Positions 33,719 to 48,674 of a stretch of DNA of 64,000 bases are shown piece after piece (positions within the stretch are counted from its first letter, which is position 1; each line of letters begins with the position of its first letter). Made by a program: the position numbers and the translations under genes. Source of the DNA: Eulemur rufifrons. Taxonomy: Eukaryota > Chordata > Mammalia > Primates > Lemuridae. The stretch spans positions 223,501 through 287,500 of the forward strand of contig NW_027182931.1 in assembly GCF_041146395.1 (NCBI RefSeq). The letters are read 5' to 3'. Under the pieces are notes generated by a model. That model searched no databases and was not told the origin of the DNA. It worked only from the letters and a program-made list of their open reading frames with translations.

Positions 33719-35077
33719 ATACCTTTAACAGATAACCCTAACCCTGAACATAACACCCAACCCTGTTCCTATTTCTCCCCTTAACACGTAAACCTCACCG
33801 TGCGCCTAACTTTAACCTCTTATCCTAACGTTCATGCATAACCCATTTCCTGACAACAACCCCTATCCCATAATTCTAACTCTATCTCCTAGTCATCAGT
33901 TCGACACCTAATCTCTAACCCTAATTCTAAACCCTTAACCCTAACCGTAACCCTACCTACAACCCTAACACTGACAGTAACCCTTACTTCTAACCCCAAC
34001 GCTATGCCTAACAAAAACCCTAACCTTTGACCCTAACCCTTCACCCTAACACCCAAGCCTTACCCTAACCCTTAACCCTAATCCTAATCCTAACCATTAA
34101 ACCTAACCCTAGCTCTTAAAGCTAACCCTAAACCTTACCCTCACGACTAGACCTAACCCTGACACTAACCTAACACCTAACCCTAACCAGAACCCCTAAA
34201 GCTAACCCTGAATCCTATCCCTAACCCTAGCAGTAAACGTTAACCCTAAACCTAAGCCCAACCCGTAACCCTAATCCTATCCTTTTACCCTAAAACTAAC
34301 CCCTAAACCTAACCCCTATACCTCACCCTAACTCTAACCCCAATCCTAATTCTAACCATACCCCTTCATAAAACACTAACTCCTAACCACTAACCCTAAC
34401 ACTAACCAAAAACCCTAATCACTAATCCCTAACCCTAACGCTTAACCTTTACCCTAACCGTTAACCCTCACCCTAAAACTTAACACTGACCCTAACCTTA
34501 ACCTTTAACTCTAAGCCTAACCCTTAAACCTACAGTAAGGAAGACCCTTAATGCTAATGAGATTCCTTATCCCTAACCCTAACACTACAGATAAAAATAA
34601 CCCTAACCTTTGATCCTTAAACCTAACCCCTAACACTTACTTTAACCCCAAACCCTAACCCTAATGCTAAGCATTAATCCTAACCCTATCTCTTAACCCT
34701 AACGCTATCCCTTACCCTAACGCCGAGATCTAACCCTAAATCTAACCTACCGCCTAATCCTAACCTTAAGCCCTAATGCTAACTCTAACCCTGAACCCTA
34801 AACCTACCCGTAACCCTTAACACTAACCCTATCCGTGAACCTTAACCCTGACCCTAACCATTACCCGCACCCAAGCATTTAACTCTGACCCTAACCCTAA
34901 TCCTTAATGATAACCCTAACACTAAACCCTAACCCTAAGCCCAACACTTAACCCTAATCCTATCCCTTAACCCTAAGCCTAACCCTAATGCTACCCCCTA
35001 AACGTAACCCTAACCGTCACCAGTAAACCTAACCCTAACCTCTAACACAAACCATAGCACATAACTCTAACCCTAAA

Positions 35078-35108
<31 letters not shown>

Positions 35109-35376
35109 ACTTAACCTTAACCCTAAGCGTTAACTCTCACGCTAACCTTTAATCCTAACCCTAATCCTAATCTTCAACCCTAAACCTAACACTTAACCCT
35201 AACCCTGTACCAAACCCTAACCCCTCATCTTAACCCTAACCGTAAACCTCAACCCTAAACCAAAGTGTAACCGTTAAACCTAAGAGTAACCTTTAACCCT
35301 AACCCTAAGCCCTAACCCTAAGCCCTCACCCTAACACTAAACTTCATCCTTAACCCTAACCATAATCCTAACCCTA

Positions 35377-35590
35377 AATCTAATTCTCAGACTTCTTGCC
35401 TTCTTAGAGTTTAGAAAGCCTGCAATCCTCCCATGCCATGCATGAAAGGAGGCTCTACCACTGTGTCCTGCACGAAACCCACGGGCCCATACCCAGAGTA
35501 TGATAGAGTGGGTTCCCGGGTACAATCCCAGCCCCCTAAACTCCCCCGGCCCGCCTAATGCAGACAGGGCCCGTGCGCTAAGCATAAACA
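35377..35590 (-). repeat. A element, second array, copy 4
   Basis: CTTCTTGCCTTCTTAG, CCTGCACGAAACCC, CTCCCCCGGCCCGCC. Frame open for 84 codons. Confidence 0.9.
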
Positions 35591-37220
35591 ATACCTTTAA
35601 CAGATAACCCTAACCCTGAACATAACACCCAACCCTGTTCCTATTTCTCCCCTTAACACGTAAACCTCACCGTGTGCCTAACTTTAACCTCTTATCCTAA
35701 CGTTAATGCATAACCCATTTCCTGAGAACAACCCCTATCCCATAATTCTAACCCTATCTCCTAGTCATCACTGTGACACCTAATCCCTAACCCTAATTCT
35801 AAACCGCTAACCCTAACCGGAACCCTACCTACAACCGTAACACTGACAGTAACCCTTACTTCTAACCCCAACGCTATGCCTAACAAAAACCCTAACCCTT
35901 GACCCTAACCCTTCACCCTAACCCCTAAGCCTTACCCTAACCCTTAACCCTAATCCTAATCCTAACCATTAAACCTAACCCTAGCTCTTAAAGCTAACCC
36001 TAAACCTTACCCTCACGACTAGACCTAACCCTGACACTAACCTAACACCTAACCCTAACCAGAACCCCTAAAGCTAACCCTGAACCCTATCCCTAACCCT
36101 AGCAGTGAACGTTAACCCTAAACCTAAGCCCAACCCGTAACCCTAATCCTATCCTTTTACCCTAAAACTAACCCCTAAACCTAACCCCTCTACCTCACCC
36201 TAACTCTAACCCCAATCCTAATTCTAACCATACCCCTTCATAAAACACTAACTCCTAACCGCTAACCCTAACACTAACCAAAAACCCTAATCACTAATCC
36301 CTAACCCTAACGCTTAACCTTTACCCTAACCGTTAACCCTCACCCTAAATCTTAACACTGACCCTAACCTTAACCTTTAACTCTAAGCCTAACCCTTAAC
36401 CCTACAGTAAGGAAGATCCTTAATGCTAATGGGATCCCTTATCCCTAACCCTAACACTACAGCTAAAAATAACCCTAACCTTTGATCCTCAAACCTAACC
36501 CCTAACACTTACTTTAACCCCAAACCCTAACCCTAATCCTAAGCATTAAACCTAACCCTATCTCTTAACCCTAACGCTAGCCCATACCCTAATGCCTAGA
36601 TCTAACCCTAAATCTAACCTACCGCCTAATCCTAACCTTAAGCCCTAATGCTAACTCTAACCCTGAACCCTATACCTACCCGTAACCCTTAACACTAACC
36701 CTATCCGTGAACCTTAACCCTGACCCTAACCATTACCCGCACCCAGGCATTTAACCCTTAACCTAACACTAATCCTTAATGCTAACCCTAACACTAAACC
36801 CTAACCCTAAGCCCAACACTTAACCCTAATCCTATCCCTTAACCCTAACCCTAATGCAAACCCCTAAACGAAACCCTAACCGTGACCAGTAAACCTAACC
36901 CTAACCTGTAACACAAACCATAGCACATAACTCTAACCCTAAAACTAACCCTAACCCTAAACCTAACACTTAACCTTAACCCCAAGTGTTAACTCTCACG
37001 CTAACCATTAATCCTAACCCTAATCCTAATCTTCAACCCTAAACCTAACACTTAACCCTAACCCTGTACCAAACCCTAACCCCTCATCTTAACCCTAACC
37101 GTAAACCTCAACCCTAAACCAAAGTGTAACCGTTAAACCTAAGAGTAACCTTTAACCCTAACCCTAAGCCCTCACCCTAACACTAAACTTCATCCTTAAC
37201 CCTAACCATAATCCTAACCC

Positions 37221-37435
37221 TATATCTAATTCTCAGACTTCTTGCTTTCTTAGAGTTTAGAAAGCCTGCAATCCTCCCATGCCATGCGTGAAAGAAGGCT
37301 CTACCACTGTGTCCTGCATGAAACCCACGGGCCCATACCCAGAGTATGATAGAGTGGGTTCCCGGGTACAATCCCAGCCCCCTAAACTCCCCCCCCCCCG
37401 CCTAATGCAGACAGGGCCCGTGCGCTCAGCATAAA
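37221..37435 (-). repeat. A element, second array, copy 5 (11-C run)
   Basis: Eleven C at 37389-37399 replace the usual six-C run and its GCCCGCC neighbour. The frame open in most copies is split into two overlapping pieces of 62 and 72 codons. CGTGCGCTCAGC is also private. Confidence 0.9.
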
Positions 37436-39088
37436 CAATACCTTTAACAGATAACCCTAACCCTGAACATAACACCCAACCCTGATCCTATTTCTCCCCT
37501 TTACACGTAAACCTCACCGTGCACCTAACTTTAACCTCTTATCCTAACGTTAATGCATAACCCATTTCCTGAGAACAACCCCTATCCCATAATTCTAACC
37601 CTATCTCCTAGTCATCACTGTGACACTTAATCCCTAACCCTAATTCTAAACCGCTAACCCTAACCGTAACCCTACCTACAACCCTAACACTGACAGTAAC
37701 CCTTACTTCTAACCCCAACGCGATGCCTAACAAAAACCCTAACCCTCGACACTAACCCTTCACCCTAACCCCTAAGCCTTACCCTAACCCTTAACCCTAA
37801 TCCTAATCCTAACCATTAAACCTAACCCTAGCTCTTAAAGCTAACCTTAAACCTTACCCTCACGACTAGACCTAACCCTGACACTAACCTAACACCTAAC
37901 CCTAACCAGAACCTCTAAAGCTAACCCTGAACCCTATCTCTAACCCTAGCAGTAAATTTTAACCCTATACCTAAGCCGAACCCGTAACCCTAATCCTATC
38001 CTTTTACCCTAAAACTAACCCCTAAACCTAACCCCTATACCTCACCCTAACTCTAACCCCAATCCTAATTCTAACCATACCCCTTCCTAAAACACTAACT
38101 CCTAACCGCTAACCCTAACACTAACCAAAAACCCTAATCACTAATCCCTAACCCTAACGCTTAACCTTTACCCTAACCGTTAACCCTCACCCTAAATCTT
38201 AACACTGACCCTAACCTTAACCTTTAACTCTAAGCCTAACCCTTAACCCTACAGGAAGGAACACCCTTAATGCTAATGGGATCCCTTATCCCTAACCCTA
38301 ACACTACAGCTAAAAATAACCCTAACCTTGGATCCTTAAACCTAACCCCTAACACTTACTTTAACCCCAAACCCTAACCCTAATCCTAAGCATTAAACCT
38401 AACCCGATCTCTTAACCCTAACGCTAGCCCTTGCCCTAACGCCTAGATCTAACCCTAAATCTAACCTACCGCCTAATCCTAACCTTAAGCCCTAATGCTA
38501 ACACTAACCCTGAACCCTAAACCTACCCGTAACCCTTAACACTAACCCTATCCGTGAACCTTAACCCTGACCCTAACCACTACCCGCACCCAGCATTTAA
38601 CCTTGACCCTAACCCTAATCCTTAATGCTAACCCTAACACTAAACCATAAACCTAAGCCCAACACTTATCCCTAATCCTATCCCTTAAGCGTAACCCTAA
38701 CCCTAATGCTAACCCCCAAACGTAACCCTAACCGTGACCAGTAAACCTAACCCTAACCTCTAACACAAACCATAGCACATAACTCTAACCCTAAAACTAA
38801 CCCTAACACTAAACCCTAACTCTTAACCTTAACCCTAAGCGTTAACTCTCACGCTAACCTTTAATCCTAACCCCTATCCTAATCTTGAACCCTAAACCTA
38901 ACACTTAACCCTAACCCTGTACCAAACCCTAACCCCTCATCTTAACCCTAACCGTAAACCTCAACCCTAAAACAAAGTGTAACCGTTAAACCTGAGAGTA
39001 ACCTTTAACCCTAACCCTATTCCCTAACCTTAAGCCCTCACCCTAACACTAAACTTCATCCTTAACCCTAACGAGAATCCTAACCCTA

Positions 39089-39302
39089 AATCTAATTCTC
39101 AGACTTCTTGCTTTCTTAGAGTTTAGAAAGCCTGCAATCCTCCCATGCCATGCGTGAAAGGAGGCTCTACCACTGTGTCCTGCATGAAACCCACGGGCCC
39201 ATACCCAGAGTATGATAGAGTGGGTTCCCGGGTACAATCCCAGCCCCCTAAACTCCCCCCGCCCGCCTAATGCAGACAGGGCCCGTGCGCTAAGCATAAA
39301 CA
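39089..39302 (-). repeat. A element, second array, copy 6
   Basis: Consensus form; flank ACCCTAACGAGAATCC is private. Frame open for 84 codons. Confidence 0.9.
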
Positions 39303-40960
39303 ATACCTTTAACAGATAACCCTAACCCTGAACATAACACCCAACCCTGTTCCTATTTCCCCCCTTAACACGTAAACCTCACCGTGCGCCTAACTTTAAC
39401 CTCTTATCCTAACGTTAATGCATAACCCATTTCCTGAGAACAACACCTATCCCATAATTCTAACCCTATCTGCTAGTCATCACTGTGACACCTAATCCCT
39501 AACCCTAATTCTAAACCGCTAACCCTAACCGCAACCCTACCTACAACCCTAACACTGACAGTAACCCTTACTTCTAACCCCAACGCTATGCTTAACAAAA
39601 ACCCTAACCCTTGACCCTAACCCTTCACCCTAACCCCTAAGCCTTACCCTAACCCTTAACCCTAATCCTAATCCTAACCATTAAACATAACCCTAGCTCT
39701 TAAAGCTAACCCTAAACCTTACCCTCAGGACTAGACCTAACCCTGACACTAACCTAACACCTAACCCTAACCAGAACCCCTAAAGCTAACCCTGAACCCT
39801 ATCCCTAACCCCAGCAGTAAACATTAACCCTAAACCTAAGCCCAACCCGTAACCCTAATCCTATCCTTTTACCCTAAAACGAACCCCTAAACCTAACCCC
39901 TATACCTCACCCTAACTCTAACCCCAATCCTAATTCTAACCATACCCCTTCATAAAACACTAACTCCTAACCGCTAACCCTAACACTAACCAAAAACCCT
40001 AATCACTAATCCCTAACCCTAACGCTTAACCTTTACCCTAACCGTTAACCCTCACCCTAAATCTTAACACTGACCATAACCTTAACCTTTAACTCTAAGC
40101 CTAACCCTTAACCCTACAGTAAGGAAGACCCTTAATGCTAATGGGATCCCTTATCCCTAACCCTAACACTACAGCTAAAAATAACCCTATCCTTGGATCC
40201 TTAAACCTAACCCCTAACACTTACTTTAACCCCAAACCCTAATCCTGATCCTAAGCATTAAACCTAACCCTATCTCTTAACCCTAACGCTAGCCCTTACC
40301 CTAACGCCTAGATCTAACCCTAAATCTAACCTACCGCCTAATCCTAACCTTAAGCCCTAATGCTAACACTAACCCTGAACCCTAAACCTACCCGTAACCC
40401 TTAACACTAACCCTATCCGTGAACCTTAACCCTGACCCTAACCATTACCCGCACCCAAGCATTTAACCCTGACCCTAACCCTAATCCTTAATGCTAACCC
40501 TAACACTAAACCCTAACCCTAAGCCCAACACTTAATCCTAATCCTATCCCTTAACCCTAACCCTAACCCTTATGCTAACCCAAAAACGTAATCCTAAGCG
40601 TGACCAGTAAACCTAACCCTAAACTCTAACACAAATCATAGCACATAACTCTAACCCTAAAACTAACCCTAACCCTAACCCTAAGCCCTAACTCATAACC
40701 TTAACCCTAAGCGTTAACTCTCACGCTAACCTTTAATCCTAACCCTAATCCTAATCTTCAACCCTAAACCTAACACTTAACCCTAACCCTGTACCAAACC
40801 CTAACCCCTCATCTTAACCCTAACCGTAAACCTCAACCCTAAACCAAAGTGTAACCGTTAAACCTAAGAGTAACCTTTAACCCTAACCCTAATCCCTAAC
40901 CCTAAGCCCTCACCCTAACACTAAACTTCATCCTTAACCCTAACCAGAATCCTAACCCTA

Positions 40961-41174
40961 AATCTAATTCTCAGACTTCTTGCTTTCTTAGAGTTTAGAA
41001 AGCCTGCAATCCTCCCATGCCATGCGTGAAAGGAGGCTCTACCACTGTGTCCTGCATGAAACCCACGGGCCCATACCCAGAGTATGATAGAGTGTGTTCC
41101 CGGGTACAATCCCAGCCCCCTAAACTCCCCCCGCCCGCCTAATGCAGACAGGGCCCGTGCGCTAAGCATAAACA
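40961..41174 (-). repeat. A element, second array, copy 7
   Basis: GAGTGTGTTCCCGGG is private but silent in the frame. Translation is the same as in copies 6 and 8. Confidence 0.9.
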
Positions 41175-42825
41175 ATACCTTTAACAGATAACCCTAACCC
41201 TGAACATAACACCCAACCCTGTTCCTATTTCTCCCCTTAACACGTAAACCTCACCGTGCGCCTAGCTTTCACCTCTTATCCTAACGTTAATGCATAACCC
41301 ATTTCCTGAGAACAACCCCTATCCCATAATTCTAACCCTATCTCCTAGTCATCACTGTGACACCTAATCCCTAACCCTAATTCTAAACCGCTAACCCTAA
41401 CCGTAACCCTACCTACAACCCTAACACTGACAGTAACCCTTACTTCTAACCCCAACGCTATGCCTAACAAAAATCCTAACCCTTCACCCTAACCCCTAAG
41501 CCTTACCCTAACCCTTAACCCTAAACATAATCCTAACCATTAAACCTAACCCTAGCTCTCAAAGCTTACCCTAAACCTTACCCTCACGACTAGACCTAAC
41601 CCTGACACTAACCTAACATCTAACCCTAACCAGAACCCCTAAAGCTAACCCTGAACCCTATCCCTAACCCCAGCAGTAAACTTTAACCCTAAACCTAAGC
41701 CCAACCCGTAAACCTAATCCTATCCTTTTACCCTAAAACTAACCCCTAAACCTAACCCCTATACCTCACCCTAACTCTAAACCCAATCCTAATTCTAACC
41801 ATACCCCTTCATAAAACACTAACTCCTCACCGCTAACCCTAACACTAACCAAAAACCCTAATCACTAATCCCTAACCCTAACGCTTAACCTTTACCCTAA
41901 CCGTTAACCCTCACCCTAAATCTTAACCCTGACCCTAACCTTAACATTTAACTCTACTCCTAACCCTTAACCCTACAGTAAGGAAGACCCTTAATGCTAA
42001 TGGGATCCCTTATCCCTAACCCTAACACTACAGCTAAAAATAACCCTAACCTTGGATCCTTAAACCTAACCCCTAACACTTACTTTAACCCCAAACCCTA
42101 ACCCTGATCCTAAGCATTAAACCTAACCCTATCTCTTAACCCTAACGCTAGCCCTTACCCTAACGCCTAGATCTAACCCTAAATCTAACCTACTGCCTAA
42201 TCCTAACCTTAAGCCCTAATGCTAACACTAACCCTGAACCCTAAACCTACCCGTAACCCTTAACACTAACCCTATCTGTGAACCTTAACCCTGACCCTAA
42301 CCATTACCCGCATCCAAGCATTTATCCCTGACCCTAACCCTAATCCTTAATGATAACCCTAACACTAAACCCTAACCCTAAGCCCAACACTTAACCCTAA
42401 TCCTATCCTTTAACCCTAACCCTAACCCTAACCCTAATGCTAACCCCTAAACGTAACCCTAACCATGACCAGTAAACCTAACCCTAAACTCTAACACAAA
42501 CCATAGCACATAACTCTAACCCTAAAACTAACCCTAACCCTAACCCTAAGCCCTAACTCATAACCTTAACCCTAAGCGTTAACTCTCAAGCTAACCTTTA
42601 ATCCTAACCCTAATCCTAATCTTCAACCCTAAACCTAACACTTAACCCTAACCCTGTACCAAACCCTAACCCCTCATCTTAACCCTAACCGTAAACCTCA
42701 ACCCTAAACCAAAGTGTAACCGTTAAACCTAAGAGTAACCTTTAACCCTAACCCTAATCCCTAACCCTAAGCCCTCACCCTAACACTAAACTTCATCCTT
42801 AACCCTAACCAGAATCCTAACCCTA

Positions 42826-43039
42826 AATCTAATTCTCAGACTTCTTGCTTTCTTAGAGTTTAGAAAGCCTGCAATCCTCCCATGCCATGCGTGAAAGGAG
42901 GCTCTACCACTGTGTCCTGCATGAAACCCACGGGCCCATACCCAGAGTATGATAGAGTGGGTTCCCGGGTACAATCCCAGCCCCCTAAACTCCCCCCGCC
43001 CGCCTAATGCAGACAGGGCCCGTGCGCTAAGCATAAACA
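42826..43039 (-). repeat. A element, second array, copy 8
   Basis: Consensus form (GATAGAGTGGGTTCCCGGG, CTCCCCCCGCCCGCC). It follows a flank ending ACCAGAATCC, as in copy 7. Confidence 0.9.
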
Positions 43040-44702
43040 ATACCTTTAACAGATAACCCTAACCCTGAACATAACACCCAACCCTGTTCCTATTTCTCCC
43101 CTTAACACGTAAACCTCACCGTGCGCCTAACTTTAACCTCTTATCCTAACGTTCATGCATAACCCATTTCCTGAGAACAACCCCATCCCATAATTCTAAC
43201 CCTATCTCCTAGTCATCACTGTGACACCTAATCCCTAACCCTAATTCTAAACCGCTAACCCTAACCGTAACCCTACCTACAACCCTAACACTGACAGTAA
43301 CCCTTACTTCTAACCTCAACGCTATGCCTAACAAAAACCCTAACCCTGGACCCTAACCCTTCACCCTAACCCCTAAGCCTTACCCTAACCCTTAACCCTA
43401 ATCCTAATCCTAACCATTAAACCTAACCCTAGCTCTTGAAGCTAACCCTGAACATTACCCTCACGACTAGACCTAACCCTGACACTAACCTAACACCTAA
43501 CTCTAACCAGAACCCCTAAAGCTAACCCTGAACCCTATCCCTAACCCCAGCAGTAAACTTTAACCCTAAACCTAAGCCCAACCCGTAACCCTAATCCTAT
43601 CCTTTTACCCTAAAACTAACCCCTAAACCTAACCCCTATACTTCACCCTAACTCTAACCCCAGTCCTAATTCTAACCGTACCCCTTCATAAAACACTAAA
43701 TCCTAACCGCTAACCCTAACACTAACCAAAAACCCTAATCACTAATCCCTAACCCTAACGCTTAACCTTTACCCTAACCGTTAACCCTCACCCTAAATCT
43801 TAACCCTGACCCTAACCTTAACCTTTAACTCTAAGCCTAACCCTTAACCCTACAGTAAGGAAGACCCTTAATGCTAATGGGATCCCTTATCCCTAACCCT
43901 AACACTACAGCTAAAACTAACCCTAACCTTGGATCCTTAAACCTAACCCCTGACACTTACTGTAACCCCAAACCCTAACCCTAATCCTAAGCATTAAACC
44001 TAACCCTATCTCTTAACCCTAACGCTAGCCCTTACCCTAACGCCTAGATCTAACCCTAAATCTAACATACCGCCTAATCCTAACCTTAAGCACTAATGCT
44101 AACACTAACCCTGAACCCTAAACCTACCCGTAACCCTTAACACTAACCCTATCCGTGAACCTAAACCCTGACCCTAACCATTACCCGCACCCAAGCATTT
44201 AACCCTGACCCTAACACTAATCCTTAATGCTAACCATAACACTAAACCCTAACCCTAAGCCCAACACTTAACCCTAATCCTATCCCTTAACCCTAACCCT
44301 AACCCTAACCCTAATGCTAACCCCTAAACCTAACCCTAACCATGACCAGTAAACCTAACCCTAACCTCTAACACAAACCATAGCACATAACTCTAACCCT
44401 AAATCTAACCCTAACCCTAACCCTAAACCCTAACTCTTAACCTTAACCCTAAGCGTTAACTCTCACACTAACCTTTAATCCTAACCCTAATGCTAATCTT
44501 CAACCCTAAACCCAACACTTTACCCTAACCCTGTACCAAACCCTAACCCCTCAACTTAACCCTAACCGTAAACCTCAACCCTAAACAAAAGTGTAACCGT
44601 TAAACCTAAGAGTAACCTTTAACCCTAACCCTATTCCCTAACCCTAAGCCCTCACCCTAACTCTAAACTTCATCCTTAACCCTAACCAGAATCCTAACCC
44701 TA

Positions 44703-44916
44703 AATCTAATTCTCAGACTTCTTGCTTTCTTAGAGTTTAGAAAGTCTGCAATCCTCCCATGCCATCCGTGAAAGGAGGCTCTACCACTGTTTCCTGCTTG
44801 AAACCCACGGGCCCATACCCAGAGTATGATAGAGTGGGTTCCCGGGTACAATCCCAGCCCCCTAAAGTCCCCCCGCCCGCCTAATGCAGACAGGGCCCGT
44901 GCGCTAAGCATAAACA
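44703..44916 (-). repeat. A element, second array, copy 9
   Basis: AAAGTCTGCAATCC, GCCATCCGTGAAAGG, CTGTTTCCTGCTTGAAACC, CTAAAGTCCCCCCGCC; the most diverged single A in this part, lying just left of the start of the 5634-bp duplication. Confidence 0.9.
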
Positions 44917-46584
44917 ATACCTTTAACAGATAACCCTAACCCTCAACATAACACCGAACCCTGTTCCTATTTCTCCCCTTAACACGTAAACCTCACCATG
45001 CGCCTAACTTTAACCTCTTATCCTAACGTTAATGCATAACCCATTTCCTGAGAACAACACCATCTCATAATTCTAACCCTATCTCCTAGTCATCACTGTG
45101 ACACCTAATCCCTAACCCTAATTCTAATCCGCTAACCCTAACCGTAACCCTACCTACAACCCTAACACTGACAGTAACCCTTACTTCTAACCCCAACGCT
45201 ATGCCTAACAAAAACCCTAACCCTGGACCCTAACCCTTCACCCTAACCCCTAAGCCTTACCCTAACCCTTAACCCTAATCCTAATCCTAACCATTAAACC
45301 TAACCCTAGCTCTTAAAGCTAACCCTAAACCTTACCCTCACGACTAGACCTAACCCTGACACTAACCTAACACCTAACACTAACCAGATCCCCTAAAGCT
45401 AACCCTGAACCCTATCCCTAACCCCAGCAGTAAACTTTAACCCTAAACCTAAGCCCAACCCGTAACCCTAATCCTATCCTTTTACCCTAAAACTAACCCC
45501 TAAACCTAACCCCTATACCTCACCCTAACTCTAATCCCAATCCTAATTCTAACCATACCCCTTCATAAAACACTAACTCCTAACCGGTAACCCTAACACT
45601 AACAAAAACCCTAATCACTAATCCCGAACCCTAACGCTTAACCTTTACCCTAACCGTTAACCCTCACCCTAAATCTTAACACTGACCCTAACCTTAACCT
45701 TTAACTCTAAGCCTAACCCTTAACCCTACAGTAAGGAAGACCCTTAATGCTAATGGGATCCCTTATCCCTAACCCTAACACTACAGCTAAGAATAACCCT
45801 AACCTTGGATCCTTAAACCTAACCCCTAACACTTACTTTAACCCCAAACCCTAACCCTAATCCTAAGCATTAAACCTAACCCTATCTCTTAACCCTAACA
45901 CTAGCCCTTACCCTAACGCCTAGATCTAACCCTAAATCTAACCTACCGCCTAATCCTAACCTTAAGCCCTAATGCTAACACTAACCCTGAACCCTAAACC
46001 TACCCGTAACCCTTAACACTAACCCTATCCGTGAACCTTAACCCTGACCCTAACCATTACCCGCACCCAAGCATTTAACCCTGACCCTAACCCTAATCCT
46101 TAATGCTAACCCTAACACTAAACCCTAACCCTAAGCCCAACACTTAACCCTAATCCTATCCTTTAACCCTAACCCTAACACTAACCCTAATGCTACCCCC
46201 TAAACGTAACCCTAACCTTGACCAGTAAACCTAAACCTAACCTCTAACACAAACCATAGCACATAACTCTAACCCTAAAACTAACCCTAACCCTAACCCT
46301 AACCCTAAACCCTAACACTTAACATTAACCCTAAGCGTTAACTCTCACGCTAACCTTTAATCCTAACCCTAATCCTAATCTTCAACCCTAAACCTAACAC
46401 TTAACCCTAACCCTGTACCAAACCCTAACCCCTCATCTTAACCCTAACTGTAAACCTCAACCCTAAACCAAAGTGTAACCGTTAAACCTAAGAGTAACCT
46501 TTAACCCTAACCCTATTCCCTAACCCTAAGTCCTCACCCTAACACAAAACTTCATCCTTATCCCTAACCAGAATCCTCACCCTA

Positions 46585-46797
46585 AATCTAATTCTCAGAC
46601 TTCTTGCTTTCTTAGAGTTTAGAAAGCCTGCAATCCTCCCATGCCATGCGTGAAAGGAGGCTCTACCACTGTGTCCTGCATGAAACCCACGGGCCCATAC
46701 CTAGAGTATGAAAGAGTGGGTTCCCGGGTACAATCCCAGCCCCCTAAACTCCCCCCGCCCGCCTAATGCAGACAGGGCCCGTGCGCTAAGCATAAAC
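46585..46797 (-). repeat. A element, copy 10 (unit M, frame broken)
   Basis: CATACCTAGAGTATGAAAGAG replaces CATACCCAGAGTATGATAGAG. The first change creates a TAG stop in the minus-strand frame that is open in most other copies. The flank CACAAAACTTCATCCTTATC is also typical of M. Confidence 0.9.
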
Positions 46798-48161
46798 AAT
46801 ACCTTTAACAGATAACCCTAACCCTGAACATAACACCCAACCCTGTTCCTATTTCTCCCCTTAACACGTAAACCTCACCGTGCGCCTAACTTTAACCTCT
46901 TATCCTAACGTTAATGCATAACCCATTTCCTGAGAACAACCCCATCCCATAATTCTAACCCTATCTCCTAGTCATCACTGTGACACCTAATCCCTAACCC
47001 TAATTCTAAACCGCTAACCCTAACCGTAACCCTACCTACAACCCTAACACTGACAGTAACCCTTACTTCTAACCTCAACGCTATGCCTAACAAAAACCCT
47101 AACCCTGGACCCTAACCCTTCACCCTAACCCCTAAGCCTTACCCTAACCCTTAACCCTAATCCTAATCCTAACCATTAAACCTAACCCTAGCTCTTAAAG
47201 CTAACCCTAAACCTTACCCTCACGACTAGACCTAACCCTGACAGTATCCTAACAGCTAACCCTAACCAGAACCCCTAAAGCTAACCCTGAACCCTATCCC
47301 TAACCCCAGCAGTAAACTTTAACCCTAAACCTAAGCCCAACCCGTAACCCTAATCCTATCCTTTTACCCTAAAACTAACCCCAAACCTAACCCCTATACC
47401 TCACCCTAACTCTATCCCCAGTCCTAATTCTAACCATACCCCTTCATAAAACACTAACTCCTAACCGCTAACCCTAACACTAACCAAAAACCCTAATCAC
47501 TAATCCCTAACCCTAACGCTTAACCTTTACCCTACCCGTTAACCCTCACCCTAAATCTTAACCCGGACCCTAACCTTAACCTTTAACTCTAAGCCTAACC
47601 CTTAACCCTACAGTAAGGAAGACCCTTAATGCTAATGGGATCCCTTATCCCTAACCCTAACACTACAGCTAAAAATAACCCTAACCTTGGATCCTTAAAC
47701 CTAACCCCTAACACTTACTTTAACCCCAAACCCTAACCCTAATCCTAAGCATTAAACCTAACCCTATCTCTTAACCCTAACACTAGCCCTTACCCTAACG
47801 CCTAGATCTAACCCTAAATCTAACCTACCGCCTAATCCTAAACTTAAGCACTAATGCTAACACTAACCCTGAACCCTAAACCTACCCGTAACCCTTAACA
47901 CTAACCCTATCCGTGAACCTAAACCCTGACCCTAACCATTACCCGCACCCAAGCATTTAACCCTGACCCTAACCCTAATCCTTAATGCTAACCTTAACAC
48001 TAAACCCTAACCCTAAGACCAACACTTAACCCTAATCCTATCCCTTAACCCTAACCCTAACCCTAATCCTAATGCTAACCCCTAAACGTAACCCTAACCA
48101 TTACCATTAAACCTAACCCTAACCTCTAACACAAACCATAGCACATAACTCTAACCCTACA

Positions 48162-48192
<31 letters not shown>

Positions 48193-48460
48193 TCTTAACC
48201 TTAACCCTAAGCGTTAACTCTCACACTAACCTTTAATCCTAACCCTAATGCTAATCTTCAACCCTAAACCCAACACTTAACCCTAACCCTGTACCAAACC
48301 CTAACCCCTCATCTTAACCGTAACCGTAAACCTCAACCCTAAACCAAAGTGTAACCGTTAAACCTAAGAGTAACCTTTAACCCTAACCCTATTCCCTAAC
48401 CATAAGCCCTCACCCTAACACTAAACTTCATCCTTAACCCTAACCATAATCCTAACCCTA

Positions 48461-48674
48461 AATCTAATTTTCAGACTTCTTGCTTTCTTAGAGTTTAGAA
48501 AGCCTGCAATCCTCCCATGCCATGCGTGAAAGGAGGCTCTACCACTGTGTCCTGCATGAAACCCACGGGCCCATACCCAGAGTATGATAGAGTGGGTTCC
48601 CGGGTACAATCCCAGCCCCCTAAACTCCCCCCGCCCGCCTAATGCAGACAGGGCCCGTGCGCTAAGCATAAACA
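48461..48674 (-). repeat. A element, copy 11 (unit N)
   Basis: AATCTAATTTTCAGAC marks N and O. The downstream flank carries GTTAAGGTATAACCC and CCCATTTCTGAG, found only in N copies. Frame open for 84 codons. Confidence 0.9.

Noticed and set aside
37257..37475. Separate 72-codon frame overlapping the usual A frame
   Set aside because: It exists only because the 11-C run shifts the frame in this A copy; its sequence is A in another frame joined to the flank.
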